Shown in pieces: positions 1 through 9,255 of a stretch of 64,000 bases of DNA. Below the pieces are notes generated by a model. It was not told the DNA's origin. It saw nothing but the letters and a program-made list of their open reading frames with translations, and searched no databases. How positions within the stretch are numbered: position 1 is the first letter of the stretch; every line of letters begins with the position of its first letter. This stretch comes from Diacronema lutheri. Its lineage: Eukaryota > Haptophyta > Pavlovophyceae > Pavlovales > Pavlovaceae. The stretch covers positions 248,001 to 312,000 of the forward strand of contig JAGTXO010000036.1 in the NCBI GenBank assembly GCA_019448385.1. The letters are read 5' to 3'. A program made the translations under genes and the position numbers.

Positions 1-1548
1 AGACCACCGTACACATACCTGATGAAACGGCCAGTCGGGAAGGGTACGAGCGGGCGGGCGGGCAAGCGGGTGGGCACGGGAGACGGGCGGGCATTCCGGG
101 AGACGGGCGGGCATTCCGGGAGGCGCGCGAGTGGGCGGGCGGGCGGGCGGGCGCAGTGCAGGTGCGTGGGCGAGGCGCGGCGCGGCCGCGCGCTCGCGGC
201 GCGGCGCGGCCGCGCACGTCTTGATCGAGATCTTGCGCCAGAGCGGCAGAGGATTCTCCGGCTGCTGCGGCTCATCCTCTCCCTCGTCCTCGGGTTTAAA
301 TTCGATCAGCTGCGTGATCGACGCGTTCAGCTGTGGGATGTGAGCCGCGTAGACGTGGATGCGCGACGCGCCACCCTGCGGCTCGAAGAAGAGCCCATCC
401 GACGCGCAGCGGAAGACGCCGTCGTTCGCGTTCACCCTGCCGAGCACCGTCTGCCTCACAGTGCCTGGCAGTGCGAGGTGATGACCTGACAGCTGGTACG
501 ACTCGCGTCCGTCCAACTCAGCGGATGACTCGGAGACGACCTCGTACCTGCGCGCGAGGGCAAACGGGAGTGCGCGCGCGCGGGGAGCCGGTGCCAACAG
601 GCGGGCGGCGCCGGCTTGAGGAGCGAGGGCGCGGCCGCGGCCACACCACCGGCTGCGCGCTCGCGCGCGCGCGATCCCGCGGCGAATGCGCGCGCCGGGC
701 GGCGTGCCGCTGCGCCGCCGCGCGCACCAGCCGGATTTGCCGGGCGGGTGCGGGTATGGCGAGAGCTGCATCATGATGATCATCCGCGGGCAGTTGCCAC
801 TGATCAGGTCGTCGAGCACCAGCTTGTCCTTGCCCGAGAGCTGGCCGGTCGCTGGCATGAACGCCTTGCGCGGGCACGATGGCTGCGGCGAGCCGATGAG
901 GCAGCATTCCCATTTGGGCGTGTGCTCCGTGGTGTAGCACCACGCGCACGAGTCCCACGAGAGCGCGCGGCAGTAGTTGTGCTCGCCGAGGCCCTGCCAT
1001 GCGTTGGACTCGCTCGGCGCGTGCGGGTGGTGGTGTGGCACCTGCTCGGACCACTTCTGGCACGTGTACCCGCTCAGCGTCGTGTTGACGAAGCCGCGGT
1101 AGTCGGAGCGGTCCTCGTGCACAAAGCACTCGTTCGCCACTTTCGGGTCCAGCGGCCGCGCGTGCAGCGCGTTGCGCCGCGCGCCCGGCGCGTGCGGGCT
1201 CGCGTCCGCAGGCTCGTCCGGCAGGCAGTGGTACGCGTGGAAGTTGACGTGCGACTGCACCGACTGGTCGTACGTCATGGACGAGGTGACCACCACGTTC
1301 GAGCACTCGGCGTGCGCGAGCGCCGTGCGGATCGCAGTCTCGCACTCGCTCGAGCACAGCGCCTTGGTCTCCGAGTCGGTCGCCTTGCAGGCCTTCCACA
1401 CCTGATCGAGGACGTTGAGGCACATCTTGTGGTTCTGCACGGAGAGCTCGCCCTCCGCGGGCGGGAGCGCGCTTTGCGCGACGGCGGCTGGCGCCGCGAG
1501 CACCGCGCACGCCAGCGCGAGCGCCCAACCCAGCTCGCGCGCGCGCAT
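1..1548 (-). CDS. Secreted kringle-domain protein (3' partial)
   Basis: Three exons fit: 728..1548, 218..547 and 1..18, which continues past the left edge. Both introns are GT-AG and the reading phase is kept across both. The ATG at 1548 starts a signal peptide of about 24 residues (MRARELGWALALACAVLAA). Residues about 138-215 are a kringle: CFVHEDRSDYRGF, then SGYTCQKW, NYCRALSW, DSCAWCYTT and WECC, giving the Cys pattern and the W-C-Y-T-T core of plasminogen-type kringles. A later acidic segment (PEDEGEDEPQQPEN) lies before the last visible intron. Kringles bind proteins or other ligands outside the cell; the ligand here is unknown. The longer open frame at 518..1528 is a shadow. Domain call is strong, function is not. 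Confidence 0.8.
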   Translation of the reverse strand, partial: MRARELGWALALACAVLAAPAAVAQSALPPAEGELSVQNHKMCLNVLDQVWKACKATDSETKALCSSECETAIRTALAHAECSNVVVTSSMTYDQSVQSHVNFHAYHCLPDEPADASPHAPGARRNALHARPLDPKVANECFVHEDRSDYRGFVNTTLSGYTCQKWSEQVPHHHPHAPSESNAWQGLGEHNYCRALSWDSCAWCYTTEHTPKWECCLIGSPQPSCPRKAFMPATGQLSGKDKLVLDDLISGNCPRMIIMMQLSPYPHPPGKSGWCARRRSGTPPGARIRRGIARARARSRWCGRGRALAPQAGAARLLAPAPRARALPFALARRYEVVSESSAELDGRESYQLSGHHLALPGTVRQTVLGRVNANDGVFRCASDGLFFEPQGGASRIHVYAAHIPQLNASITQLIEFKPEDEGEDEPQQPENPLPLWRKISIKTCAAAPRRERAAAPRLAHAPALRPPARPPTRAPPGMPARLPECPPVSRAHPLARPPARTLPDWPFHQVCVRWS

Positions 1549-1622
1549 CCCTGCGTCGCGCGCTGGCGCCAGCCAGCAGCCAAGAACCCGGCGCGCTCGA
1601 ATTTCAAAATGGGCGCGTACCT

Positions 1623-2885
1623 ATGGAGGAGCTTTTGTCGAGTCCATTCGCGATGGAGTCGACGATGGGAGGGGTGGAGTCGGAAGTCGCGCTCGAGGTC
1701 GTTGCGCTGCGGTGCCCGCTCACGCAACGACGGCTCCGCCAGCCGTGCCGGACGAGATGGTGTGAGCACGCGGCCGCGTTCTGCAGCACCTCCGTGCCGC
1801 ACCTCCGTGCGCTCGCCGACGGGAGCCTTGCGTGCCCCGTGTGCTCGGTGACGTTCCGCTCGCCGTCCGAGCTCGTGGTGGACGAGAGGCTCACAATCTT
1901 CTTGTCGGAGCATGCCTCGCAGCAGGGCGCGGCGGTGGTGCGTCAGGCCGATGGCAGCTTCGCGTACAGCCTCGCGCGCCCGCCCAAGCCGCGCCCACGG
2001 CCGCCGCGGCGTGCGGCGGCGTCTCAGGTCGTCAACGCGCGCGCCGAGGACGGGACGCGCGAGCCCGATCCGGACGCCGTCAAGGCTCGGTTGGGCGCCA
2101 GTGGCGAGGAGCCGCGCCCGCGCGATTTTGCCGCTGCTGCGCCTGCTGAGCGCAGCCGCTCCGCTGCCATGATCGAGCTGATGGCGCGCTTCGTCCCGGC
2201 GGCTACGAGCGAGATCCGACAGCCTGCCGCCGCGCTCGGTAGTCCCGACCTCGCGGCGCAGTTGGAGGCCGTGCAGCACGCGGCCGACTCCGCTGACGTG
2301 TATGCCGCACTCACACTCTGCTCCGACGAGGCGCCCTCGCGCCCGACCGCCACGTGGTTCTGCGAGGATTGCGCTGAGCCCTGCGTCGGCGACCGCACGG
2401 CGCATGCCCGCACGATCGCGCATCAGTTCGCGCGCTCCGTCGCGGCGGTGGGCGGCGGACCCACAGTGCACCTCGCACTGCCCTCAGGCAACGTGGGGTA
2501 CCGCATGTTGCGCGACCAGCTCGGCTGGGAGGAGGGCCGCGGCCTCGGCAAAGGGGGCCAAGGCGCACTGCAGCCCATCGCTACGCGCCTCAAGCGCGAC
2601 AGGCACGGGCTGCGCGTGATGGCCCCAGCCGACGACGATGACGACGACGACTACGGTTGCAATCAGGACGGCGGCGGCGTGGCGCGCCCGGCGGCGATGG
2701 CGCAGCTCCGCGTCACCCACCCCTCGACCGAGGTGATGGGCTCAAACTGCCATGTGCGACCATTGACGCGCGCGGAGCGCCGGCAGCGCGCGCGGCAGGT
2801 GCAGCGGGCGGCTCAGTACGCGCAGCGGTGCAAGGAGCTCCTCGTCCAGCGCCAGCTGACGGGCCTCACCACGCGGCCGACTTGA
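1623..2885 (+). CDS. SP-RING (Miz) zinc-finger and G-patch protein, GPANK1-like C-terminus
   Basis: Intronless, 420 residues. Residues about 30-90 resemble an SP-RING/Miz finger of SUMO E3 ligases: RCPLTQRRLRQPC, WCEH, then LACPVC, followed by the typical V-V-D-E strand. Residues about 240-275 hold a C-x2-C ... H ... H finger (TWFCEDC, then AHARTIAHQF). A G-patch follows (GYRMLRDQLGWEEGRGLGKG), then LKRDRHGLR and RVTH, the same order seen in the C-terminal half of animal GPANK1. A run of Asp follows the G-patch. G-patches activate DEAH-box helicases in RNA processing; SP-RINGs attach SUMO. The combination would join the two, which is inference. The stop lies 76 bp from the convergent PILS gene. 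Confidence 0.78.
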   Translation: MEELLSSPFAMESTMGGVESEVALEVVALRCPLTQRRLRQPCRTRWCEHAAAFCSTSVPHLRALADGSLACPVCSVTFRSPSELVVDERLTIFLSEHASQQGAAVVRQADGSFAYSLARPPKPRPRPPRRAAASQVVNARAEDGTREPDPDAVKARLGASGEEPRPRDFAAAAPAERSRSAAMIELMARFVPAATSEIRQPAAALGSPDLAAQLEAVQHAADSADVYAALTLCSDEAPSRPTATWFCEDCAEPCVGDRTAHARTIAHQFARSVAAVGGGPTVHLALPSGNVGYRMLRDQLGWEEGRGLGKGGQGALQPIATRLKRDRHGLRVMAPADDDDDDDYGCNQDGGGVARPAAMAQLRVTHPSTEVMGSNCHVRPLTRAERRQRARQVQRAAQYAQRCKELLVQRQLTGLTTRPT

Positions 2886-2961
2886 ACCGAAGAACGTGTG
2901 GCCATTGATCGCCAGGGGGACATTTTCGTGTCTGTGTCAGATTGCCCTGGACTGGTCCCGC

Positions 2962-4415
2962 TCACAGGCCGACGCGCTGCAGAAACACGCTGAGCAACAC
3001 CGAGATGGGCACCGCCGCGAGCGCGTACACGACAAACAAAACGCGGCTCATCTGCGTCGCGCCCTTCTGGTCGCCCGCTACCTGCAGCATGAGCACGCTG
3101 TTCTGTGCCGGCGGCATGGCCGAGTTGAGGAGCAGGGCGAACGTGAGCAGCGGGTCAGCGCTCACGGAGGGGAGCACGCGCAGCGCGCTCAACGCGCGCA
3201 CGAGGCCGAGCGCAATCAACGGGCTTAGCACAAAGCGGACTGCGAGGGGGGGGGGGGGGGGGGGGGGGGGAACGCGCGGGCGCGAGCGCACGCGCGTGTC
3301 ACGTCAGCCCGCGCCGCTGCGGCTCTCAAGCGCCTGCGCCGAAGCGCGGGCGGCGCGCCACAGCAGCGCGCACAGGCGGTGATGCCGAGAAGCATCGTAG
3401 GCATGCCCATCTCACGCGGCGCCTGCGCATCTGCACCGCGGCCGGCGTCCATCGGCGCGGCCTGCTCGGGCCCTGCCTTCGCGCTAACGGGCGCATCGCC
3501 AGCGAGCGAGCCCGCAAGGACGAGAAGCGCGGCGGGCGGGTAGGCCCGCGCGATGTTGCGCAGCGCCTGCATGACGATGCGCAGCGGCGAGCGCGGCGAT
3601 TCGAGCACGAACGACGGGCAGAGCAGGCCAAACGCCAGGCCGCCAAGCGCTCCTATGATCGGGGGCGAGATGACGCGGCGCGCGAATTGACGCCAGCGCG
3701 GCTCGCCGGCCGCGGCGACGTCGCCGTCTCCGGTGAGGATCGACTTGCCGAGAGACCAGAAGATGGGCGACCAGCCGAGCAGGTAGAACGAGAGATATGA
3801 CGCCGCGCGCGGCAGAACCGTCGCGTCCGCGTATGGCGGCGATCGGAAAATGGCCTCAGCGAGCACGAGCGGCAGCACACCCGTGTTGCCGAAAGCGGCG
3901 CACGTGACGAAGCGGCGGCTCGAGCGGAGGGCGGGGGAGATACCAAGCGCGCGGAGAAGTAACCGCGCCACGCTCAGCCCGCACGCGATCTGGATCGCGG
4001 AGACGAGCGGGAGCGCGAGCATGCCTCTGCTCACGCCGTACGTCTGCACCGTCCGCGTGACCGATGCGAACAGGAAGATGGGAAGAAAGAAGTTGTACAC
4101 GATGCGCGCGAGCTGCGTGACACCCGAACGCTCGAGCAGCCCGCTCCTTACCGCCGCGTACCCGAGGCCCGCCGACACTGCGAGCTCGGCGACCGCGCCC
4201 GCGGACGTCGCAAACACGGCGGGCGAGAAAAGCGTGCACACCACCGGCGCGGACGCCCTCGCGGCGCGCCGCGCAGGGCGGGCGGTGGGCAGGCAATGAC
4301 CGAGCACGGGTCTCGCGCGCACGACTACCCCGTGGAGCGCGCCCGCGCCCTCGACGCGCATGGCGAAGACCGCCGCGATCGCGAGACGCGCCAGAGCACG
4401 ACGCGCGGTCGGCAT
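2962..4415 (-). CDS. PIN-like (PILS/auxin efflux carrier family) membrane transporter
   Basis: Two exons, 3374..4415 and 2962..3239, code for 439 residues. The intron 3240..3373 begins GTGCGCGCTG and has a long sense-strand poly-C run just before TCGCAG. The N-terminus starts at the first in-frame ATG (MPTARRALARL) and looks like a targeting sequence. The body has the family pattern of about ten hydrophobic segments split by a hydrophilic loop around residue 300: VYNFFLPIFLFASV, FGNTGVLPLVLAEA, SPPIIGALGGLAFGL, then C-terminal FALLLNSAMPPAQNSVLML. In plants PILS proteins move auxin across the ER membrane; in algae the substrate is unknown. Convergent with the SP-RING gene. Confidence 0.82.
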
Positions 4416-4507
4416 CGTGGACACCTACCTGATTTGGAACTTCCATGTTTCGAGTCCAGGATGTGGAGCCCAGTGGCAAATGCTTGCCCGCATCTGGCGC
4501 CAGCCCG

Positions 4508-7500
4508 TCAGCTCGAGCCGCTCGCGGCGGTCTGCTTGGCGAGGAGGTCGAGCCCCTTGTAGACCGCGTCGTCGTCCGACGTGCGATTGCTGAAGAGGTC
4601 GAGCCGCACGACGCGCGCGGCGAGCGGCTCGAGCGTGCGGCCGGGCAGCTGGTGCACAAAGTCGCGGCCGAGCAGCGGCACAGTGAAGTCGGCGGGCGCG
4701 TGGTCGAGGCTGTTCGCCTTGGCGCCGATGTGCTCGCCCGCCTCGAGGTGATTGGTCGAGAAGGACGACTGGTTCCGAAAGTTTGGATAGAGCATCCACT
4801 GCGCGCGCCTGTACATGAGCTCGATCAAGTACTTTTTCCACGACCCCTTCCAGCCATCCACAACCGAGCCGGGGATCTTGACCTGCACAGCGGGGCCCTG
4901 CGCCATGCGGTGGAGGAGGTAGTCGCGGAACGCGCGCCACGCCTCGGGGAAGAAGAGCGCGCCCCACGAGCACGGCAGCTGCTGGAAGAAAGGGCGGCCG
5001 CCGAGCTCTGCATGCAGGTCGATACGCCGGCGCGGCCGCGCGACCTCGACGAGGCGCGGCGTGTAGAGCGAGACGCCGATGAGGCGCGGATCCTTTGCGG
5101 CCTCGTCACCGTGCCGATACATGAGCAGCGCGTACTTGAGCCAGCTGTAGAACGAGGGCGCCACCTCAATGTCGTCCTCGAGGAGCACCGCGTACTCATC
5201 ATCGGACGATGGTTGCCAAGATTCGGCGACCGCGACCGCGAGGCCGGCGTGCACGGCGCGCACGCTCGCCGACTTGGGCCCGTGCGGCCAGCGGTACGAC
5301 GCGACGAACCGGCGCGTCTCCACGTCCGCACCCGCGTCCATCGTGAACTTGAGCGCCACCGTGTCGCCAAAGTAGTCCGCGGACGCGAGGGCAGCGCACA
5401 GCCGCTTGAGCGACTGCGGACGCCGCCATGTGATCACGACGATGGTCAGCCGAGGCACGTGCCAGCGCGCGAGCGCGCGCGGCGAGAGCGTGCCCAACCA
5501 CTCAGCCGACGCCAGCTGCGCCGCCGGCAGCACAATCGGCTGCCGCCGGCGCGAGCGAGCGCCCGCGCCGGCCTGGCGGGCGGCGTCGCCGACGCCGTCG
5601 GTGAGGTCGGCGAGGTCGTCGGTGTCGGCGTCGGCGGCGTCGCCGCCCGCGCCGCCCGCGCCGCCCGCGCGCCCCGCCACGTCTGCCGCGCCGCCACCCG
5701 CCAGGCCGGCGCCCACGCCACCGACGCCGAGCGCGCGCGGCTCGCCGTGCGGCGCGCCCGCCGCGTCCCACGCGGCGATGCTGATGAACGCGGGCGACGA
5801 GAGCGCCGAGTCGTGCATCTCGCCGCCAAACGCGGCGCGGATCGCCACCTCGAGCGGCGCGGGCGCGCCCGCGTCGCCGTGGCCCGCACCGCGCGCGCCC
5901 GTAAGTCGCCTGTGCTCGTCGACCGCGGCGATCACGAGATGCGGGCGGAAGGCGTCGCGCAGGTGGACGAGCACGCGCGTGAGCCGGCGCGCGCGCGTGA
6001 GCTCGTCGCGATGCTCCACAACCGTCGACCAGCCGTCCGTCGCCGAGAAAGCGCGCCCCCATCGCAAGTCGCCTGCGCCCGCCAGGTCTGCAAACGCGGG
6101 CGCGACGGACGCTTCGCCGTCCGCGCCGCGCGCGCCGCGCGGCGCTCGCGCGAAGAAGGACTCGGCGCGCGCGCCCTCGTCCGCGACGAGGACATCGCAT
6201 CGGATGAGCCGGCGCGCCGACAGCGCGTGGGCTGCGCCGACCGCGCCACCAGCACCGTCCGGTGCAGCGCATAGCGTCCCGAGTGCACGCCCGAGCGCGC
6301 GCGCCGCAACGTCGTCGTGCGCTACGAGCAGCCAGCGCTCCGTGGGCGCGTCGGCCCCGCCGGCTGCGTGTGCCGCTTCGCCGCCGCTGCCGCCGCCGCC
6401 GCCACCGAGCGTGTCCGCCGCCGCTCGCGTGCGGTCGAGCGGACGTGCCGCGTTGGGTTCCGATCGCATTCGGCCATCGCGCTCGAGCGCGACAGGCTGC
6501 ATGCCCGCGCGGAGCGCGCGCACGACCGCCGCGTCCGTCGCGGGCTCGCCCAGCGCGTGCGCCGGCCACTTGAGCGCGCCGCGCGCGGTGGGCGGCGGCG
6601 CGCCGGGTGCGTCGCGCGAGGCGGGGAGGAGCAGCGTGCGGACGCCGAGCGTGCGCCGGAGCGTGTCGCTGAGCGCGAGGAAGACGGACGCGGCAGGCAG
6701 CTCGTCCGGCGGCTCGACGGCGAAGAGCAGCTTCACCCACGACGTGTGCATGAAAGCGAAACCGTCAAGGTAGTCAATGTGCACCGGCCTCTCGATGAGA
6801 AGACCGGACAAGGGGTCCGGCGCGCACAGGTGACCGAACGCGCGGGGCCCGGCGCCGGCGGCGTCGGCGGCGCGCGGCGGCGCGCGCGGCACGTGCGTGC
6901 CGAGCGCGTCAAGCTCGGCGGCGGGAAGGACGACGCAGCCCGCCTCGCCGAGCAGCGCGGGCGCATCGCCCGTCGCGCGCGCGTGCGCGGCGAGCGCGAG
7001 CGCCGTCTGCACGAACCACTGGCTGGGTAGCCCCCTCGGCTCGAGGATGATGACGTACTCGGTCGACGCCTGCAGCGCGAGCTGCAGGTGGCCGAGCGAG
7101 CGCAGCGCGGCCGGAAGCCGGATCGCACGCACGATGGCGGGCGAGCGTCGCGCCTCCGTGTGCGCAGCCGCGGCGGTGCGCTCAGCGAGGCGCGCCGCGC
7201 GCTCGGATGCGCGCGCACGCATCGGCGGCGCGAAGGTGACGAGCCACACTTGTGCCGGTGGCGGGCGTTGCGAGAGGAGTGCGCGCGCCTGACGGCAGAC
7301 GGTAGCAGGGTCGTCGTGCGCGCCGATTGCCGTGAGCGGCGCGACGTCGGGCAGCTGCTCGCGCTGCTGCGCGGCGGGTAGCGCATGCGCCATCCACACG
7401 AGCTCGTCAAGCCGCGAACGCGAGCCCTCAAGCGCGGTGAACACGCGCTGCCGCCGCAGCACCCAGCTCATCGCCGCGCGGTCAAGCGCGCCGCGTGCGG

Positions 7501-7855
7501 CGCTCGCGTTCGCCGGCTGCGCAGGCGCGGGCGCGTCGGGCGCGTCAAAGAGAGCGCACGCAGCCGGGTGGGCCGAGCGCGCGCGCTGTAGCAAGCTGAA
7601 CGAGCGCGCTGCCGTGTCGGCGACGTGCGAGCGTAGCGCCGCGTGCTGCAGGTAGACGGTGACGAGCGCAAAGCAGAAGAGGCTCGCGACGATCTTGCGG
7701 ATCGAGAGGCGCGCGAGCAGCCGACGGAGCGGTCGGCGTGCGATGCGGTCGGGTTGCCACGCTGAGACGCGCCTTCGCCCGCCGACGGCGCTGCCGCTCC
7801 CGCCGACGCCGCCGGTGCCTTCGCCGCTGCTCGTGGTGGCTCCGCGGACCACCAT
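4508..7855 (-). CDS. Type II membrane glycosyltransferase, GT2-like
   Basis: Intronless, 1115 residues from the ATG at 7855; the frame continues upstream from a GTG without another ATG. A single signal anchor (IVASLFCFALVTVYL, residues about 54-69) follows a basic N-terminus, as in Golgi type II enzymes. The middle is Ala/Arg-rich with a low-complexity Gly/Ala stretch. The last 300 residues hold the catalytic domain: RLTIVVITWRRPQSLKRL, then AVLLEDDIEVAPSF with an acidic E-D-D motif in the place of the DXD metal site, and PCSWGALFFPEAW. Similar domains occur in plant and algal GT2-family proteins of unknown acceptor. It probably makes or modifies cell-surface or scale glycans; that role is inferred from topology only. 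Confidence 0.8.
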   Translation of the reverse strand: MVVRGATTSSGEGTGGVGGSGSAVGGRRRVSAWQPDRIARRPLRRLLARLSIRKIVASLFCFALVTVYLQHAALRSHVADTAARSFSLLQRARSAHPAACALFDAPDAPAPAQPANASAARGALDRAAMSWVLRRQRVFTALEGSRSRLDELVWMAHALPAAQQREQLPDVAPLTAIGAHDDPATVCRQARALLSQRPPPAQVWLVTFAPPMRARASERAARLAERTAAAAHTEARRSPAIVRAIRLPAALRSLGHLQLALQASTEYVIILEPRGLPSQWFVQTALALAAHARATGDAPALLGEAGCVVLPAAELDALGTHVPRAPPRAADAAGAGPRAFGHLCAPDPLSGLLIERPVHIDYLDGFAFMHTSWVKLLFAVEPPDELPAASVFLALSDTLRRTLGVRTLLLPASRDAPGAPPPTARGALKWPAHALGEPATDAAVVRALRAGMQPVALERDGRMRSEPNAARPLDRTRAAADTLGGGGGGSGGEAAHAAGGADAPTERWLLVAHDDVAARALGRALGTLCAAPDGAGGAVGAAHALSARRLIRCDVLVADEGARAESFFARAPRGARGADGEASVAPAFADLAGAGDLRWGRAFSATDGWSTVVEHRDELTRARRLTRVLVHLRDAFRPHLVIAAVDEHRRLTGARGAGHGDAGAPAPLEVAIRAAFGGEMHDSALSSPAFISIAAWDAAGAPHGEPRALGVGGVGAGLAGGGAADVAGRAGGAGGAGGDAADADTDDLADLTDGVGDAARQAGAGARSRRRQPIVLPAAQLASAEWLGTLSPRALARWHVPRLTIVVITWRRPQSLKRLCAALASADYFGDTVALKFTMDAGADVETRRFVASYRWPHGPKSASVRAVHAGLAVAVAESWQPSSDDEYAVLLEDDIEVAPSFYSWLKYALLMYRHGDEAAKDPRLIGVSLYTPRLVEVARPRRRIDLHAELGGRPFFQQLPCSWGALFFPEAWRAFRDYLLHRMAQGPAVQVKIPGSVVDGWKGSWKKYLIELMYRRAQWMLYPNFRNQSSFSTNHLEAGEHIGAKANSLDHAPADFTVPLLGRDFVHQLPGRTLEPLAARVVRLDLFSNRTSDDDAVYKGLDLLAKQTAASGSS

Positions 7856-8017
7856 CGCCGACCCCGACGCGGCTTCCAAACCGTCTAAAAGGCGCGCGAC
7901 TGGCACGGTCGAGGGACTCGAGAACGAGACCACCTGCGGCAAAGCCGGCAATGCTCCCTTGGGCCCCGGCACGCCCCAGCAGCATCTTGCCGTGCATCAT
8001 CGGTCGTCGCGCATGGT

Positions 8018-9169
8018 CTAGGCCATCTCCGGCGGTGCCCCGGCCTGCATCAGCCGGTCGTCACGCACGGTCAGGCACCGCGCGCCCGCCGGCGCGCCGC
8101 GCGCGCACACGCGCGCGACGTACCCGCCAACAGGGGCAGGCGAGAGCCGCGCGTCGAGCTCGCGCAAGAGGTGCACGGGCACGAGGCGTGCCGCCACGAG
8201 CTCCTCCACGCTATGCGCGTACCGCCCGCCGCCCGGCCCGTCCCGGAACGCGCGCTGCGCGTAGTACAGCATCGCGCCGGCCGCGCGCAGAGGCCAGTCA
8301 GGCACGCCGGTACGCGGCTCGGGCAGCCGGCCCGCTTCGTCGGCAAAGTGCAGCGCGCCCCACGCCTCCGGCCGGTGCATGTCGACGACACCCGCCCAAC
8401 GTGCCTCCGCCGGCGCCCACGCGCGCTGTGCTGACCACACCCAATTGATGGCGCCGCGCCGTTCGACGCGCGACAGGTTGATGCGCCAGACGTCGCCCAC
8501 GCGCGGCGCCAGGCGCGCGGCTGACGGCATGGCCGATGGCTGCGCGCCACGCGCGCCCAGCGTGTCGTTGTGCGCGAGCGCGATCTCGGCCGACCAAGCG
8601 GCAGGCGCGCGCGCGTCGGCCGCGCGGCCGCGCACGAGCTTCACGGCCGTGCGCTGCGCGCGCGCGTCCCAGTAGAGCGGCTCGCCCGGCGCCGCGACGC
8701 GGCCCGAGTGCTCGGAGCCGCCGTCCATGTACGGCCGATCGAGAAGCAAGTTCCACGGCGTGTTGAGCGCGTTGAGCTCGAGCTCCTCGTACCAGTGGCA
8801 CGTCGCGTCAGCGTCGACAAACACTTCGATGTCCGAGTCACGCTGGTAGATCGGCGCGTTGCGCTCTGTGAACGAGGCCTCAATCTGGTAGAGCGGTCCG
8901 TCGTACTCGAGCAGCGCGCCCACGTACAAGAAATTGTCGTCCCACAGCATCTTGAAGCGCGTTCGGCAGCCAGCAGGCGGCTGCGCGTCTGCCGGCGCGT
9001 CCGGCGTGCCGCGGATGTCTTCGAAGTCCGACGACCATGCGGCCTGCGCCCACGCGGGCTTGGTCAAATCGCCGTCGAGCGGGCCGAGCGCGCCGCGCAA
9101 CCGCGCGGCCGTGTACGAGCGCGGCTCGGGCGGTGTGTGCGCCGCCAACACTGCGAGCCCTGACAACAT
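8018..9169 (-). CDS. Carbohydrate-binding family 9-like protein
   Basis: Intronless, 383 residues, ATG at 9169. It starts with a short hydrophobic N-terminus (MLSGLAVLAAHT) that may be a weak signal peptide. The first 270 residues follow the CBM9-like fold: TKPAWAQAAWSSDFEDIRG, KMLWDDNFLYVGALLE, DSDIEVFVDADATCHWYEEL, ELNALNTPWNLLLDRPYMDGG, then WRINLSRVE. In bacteria and plants this domain is a sugar-binding or surface module. No catalytic glycosidase domain is present. The C-terminal 100 residues are not recognised. It could bind cell-surface polysaccharide, which would suit its glycosyltransferase neighbour, but adjacency in a eukaryote is weak evidence. Confidence 0.78.
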   Translation of the reverse strand: MLSGLAVLAAHTPPEPRSYTAARLRGALGPLDGDLTKPAWAQAAWSSDFEDIRGTPDAPADAQPPAGCRTRFKMLWDDNFLYVGALLEYDGPLYQIEASFTERNAPIYQRDSDIEVFVDADATCHWYEELELNALNTPWNLLLDRPYMDGGSEHSGRVAAPGEPLYWDARAQRTAVKLVRGRAADARAPAAWSAEIALAHNDTLGARGAQPSAMPSAARLAPRVGDVWRINLSRVERRGAINWVWSAQRAWAPAEARWAGVVDMHRPEAWGALHFADEAGRLPEPRTGVPDWPLRAAGAMLYYAQRAFRDGPGGGRYAHSVEELVAARLVPVHLLRELDARLSPAPVGGYVARVCARGAPAGARCLTVRDDRLMQAGAPPEMA

Positions 9170-9255
9170 CCTGCTGGACGGGGTGGGTGATGCTTAAAAT
9201 CTCTGAACCCTTTAAAGTTCTACCGCGTGTTGTCCCTCACTCCCTCTTCCTGCCG

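Noticed and set aside
518-1528. 336-residue minus-strand open frame
   Set aside because: It is Arg/Ala-rich with no domain. The frame one step away encodes a clear kringle with signal peptide.
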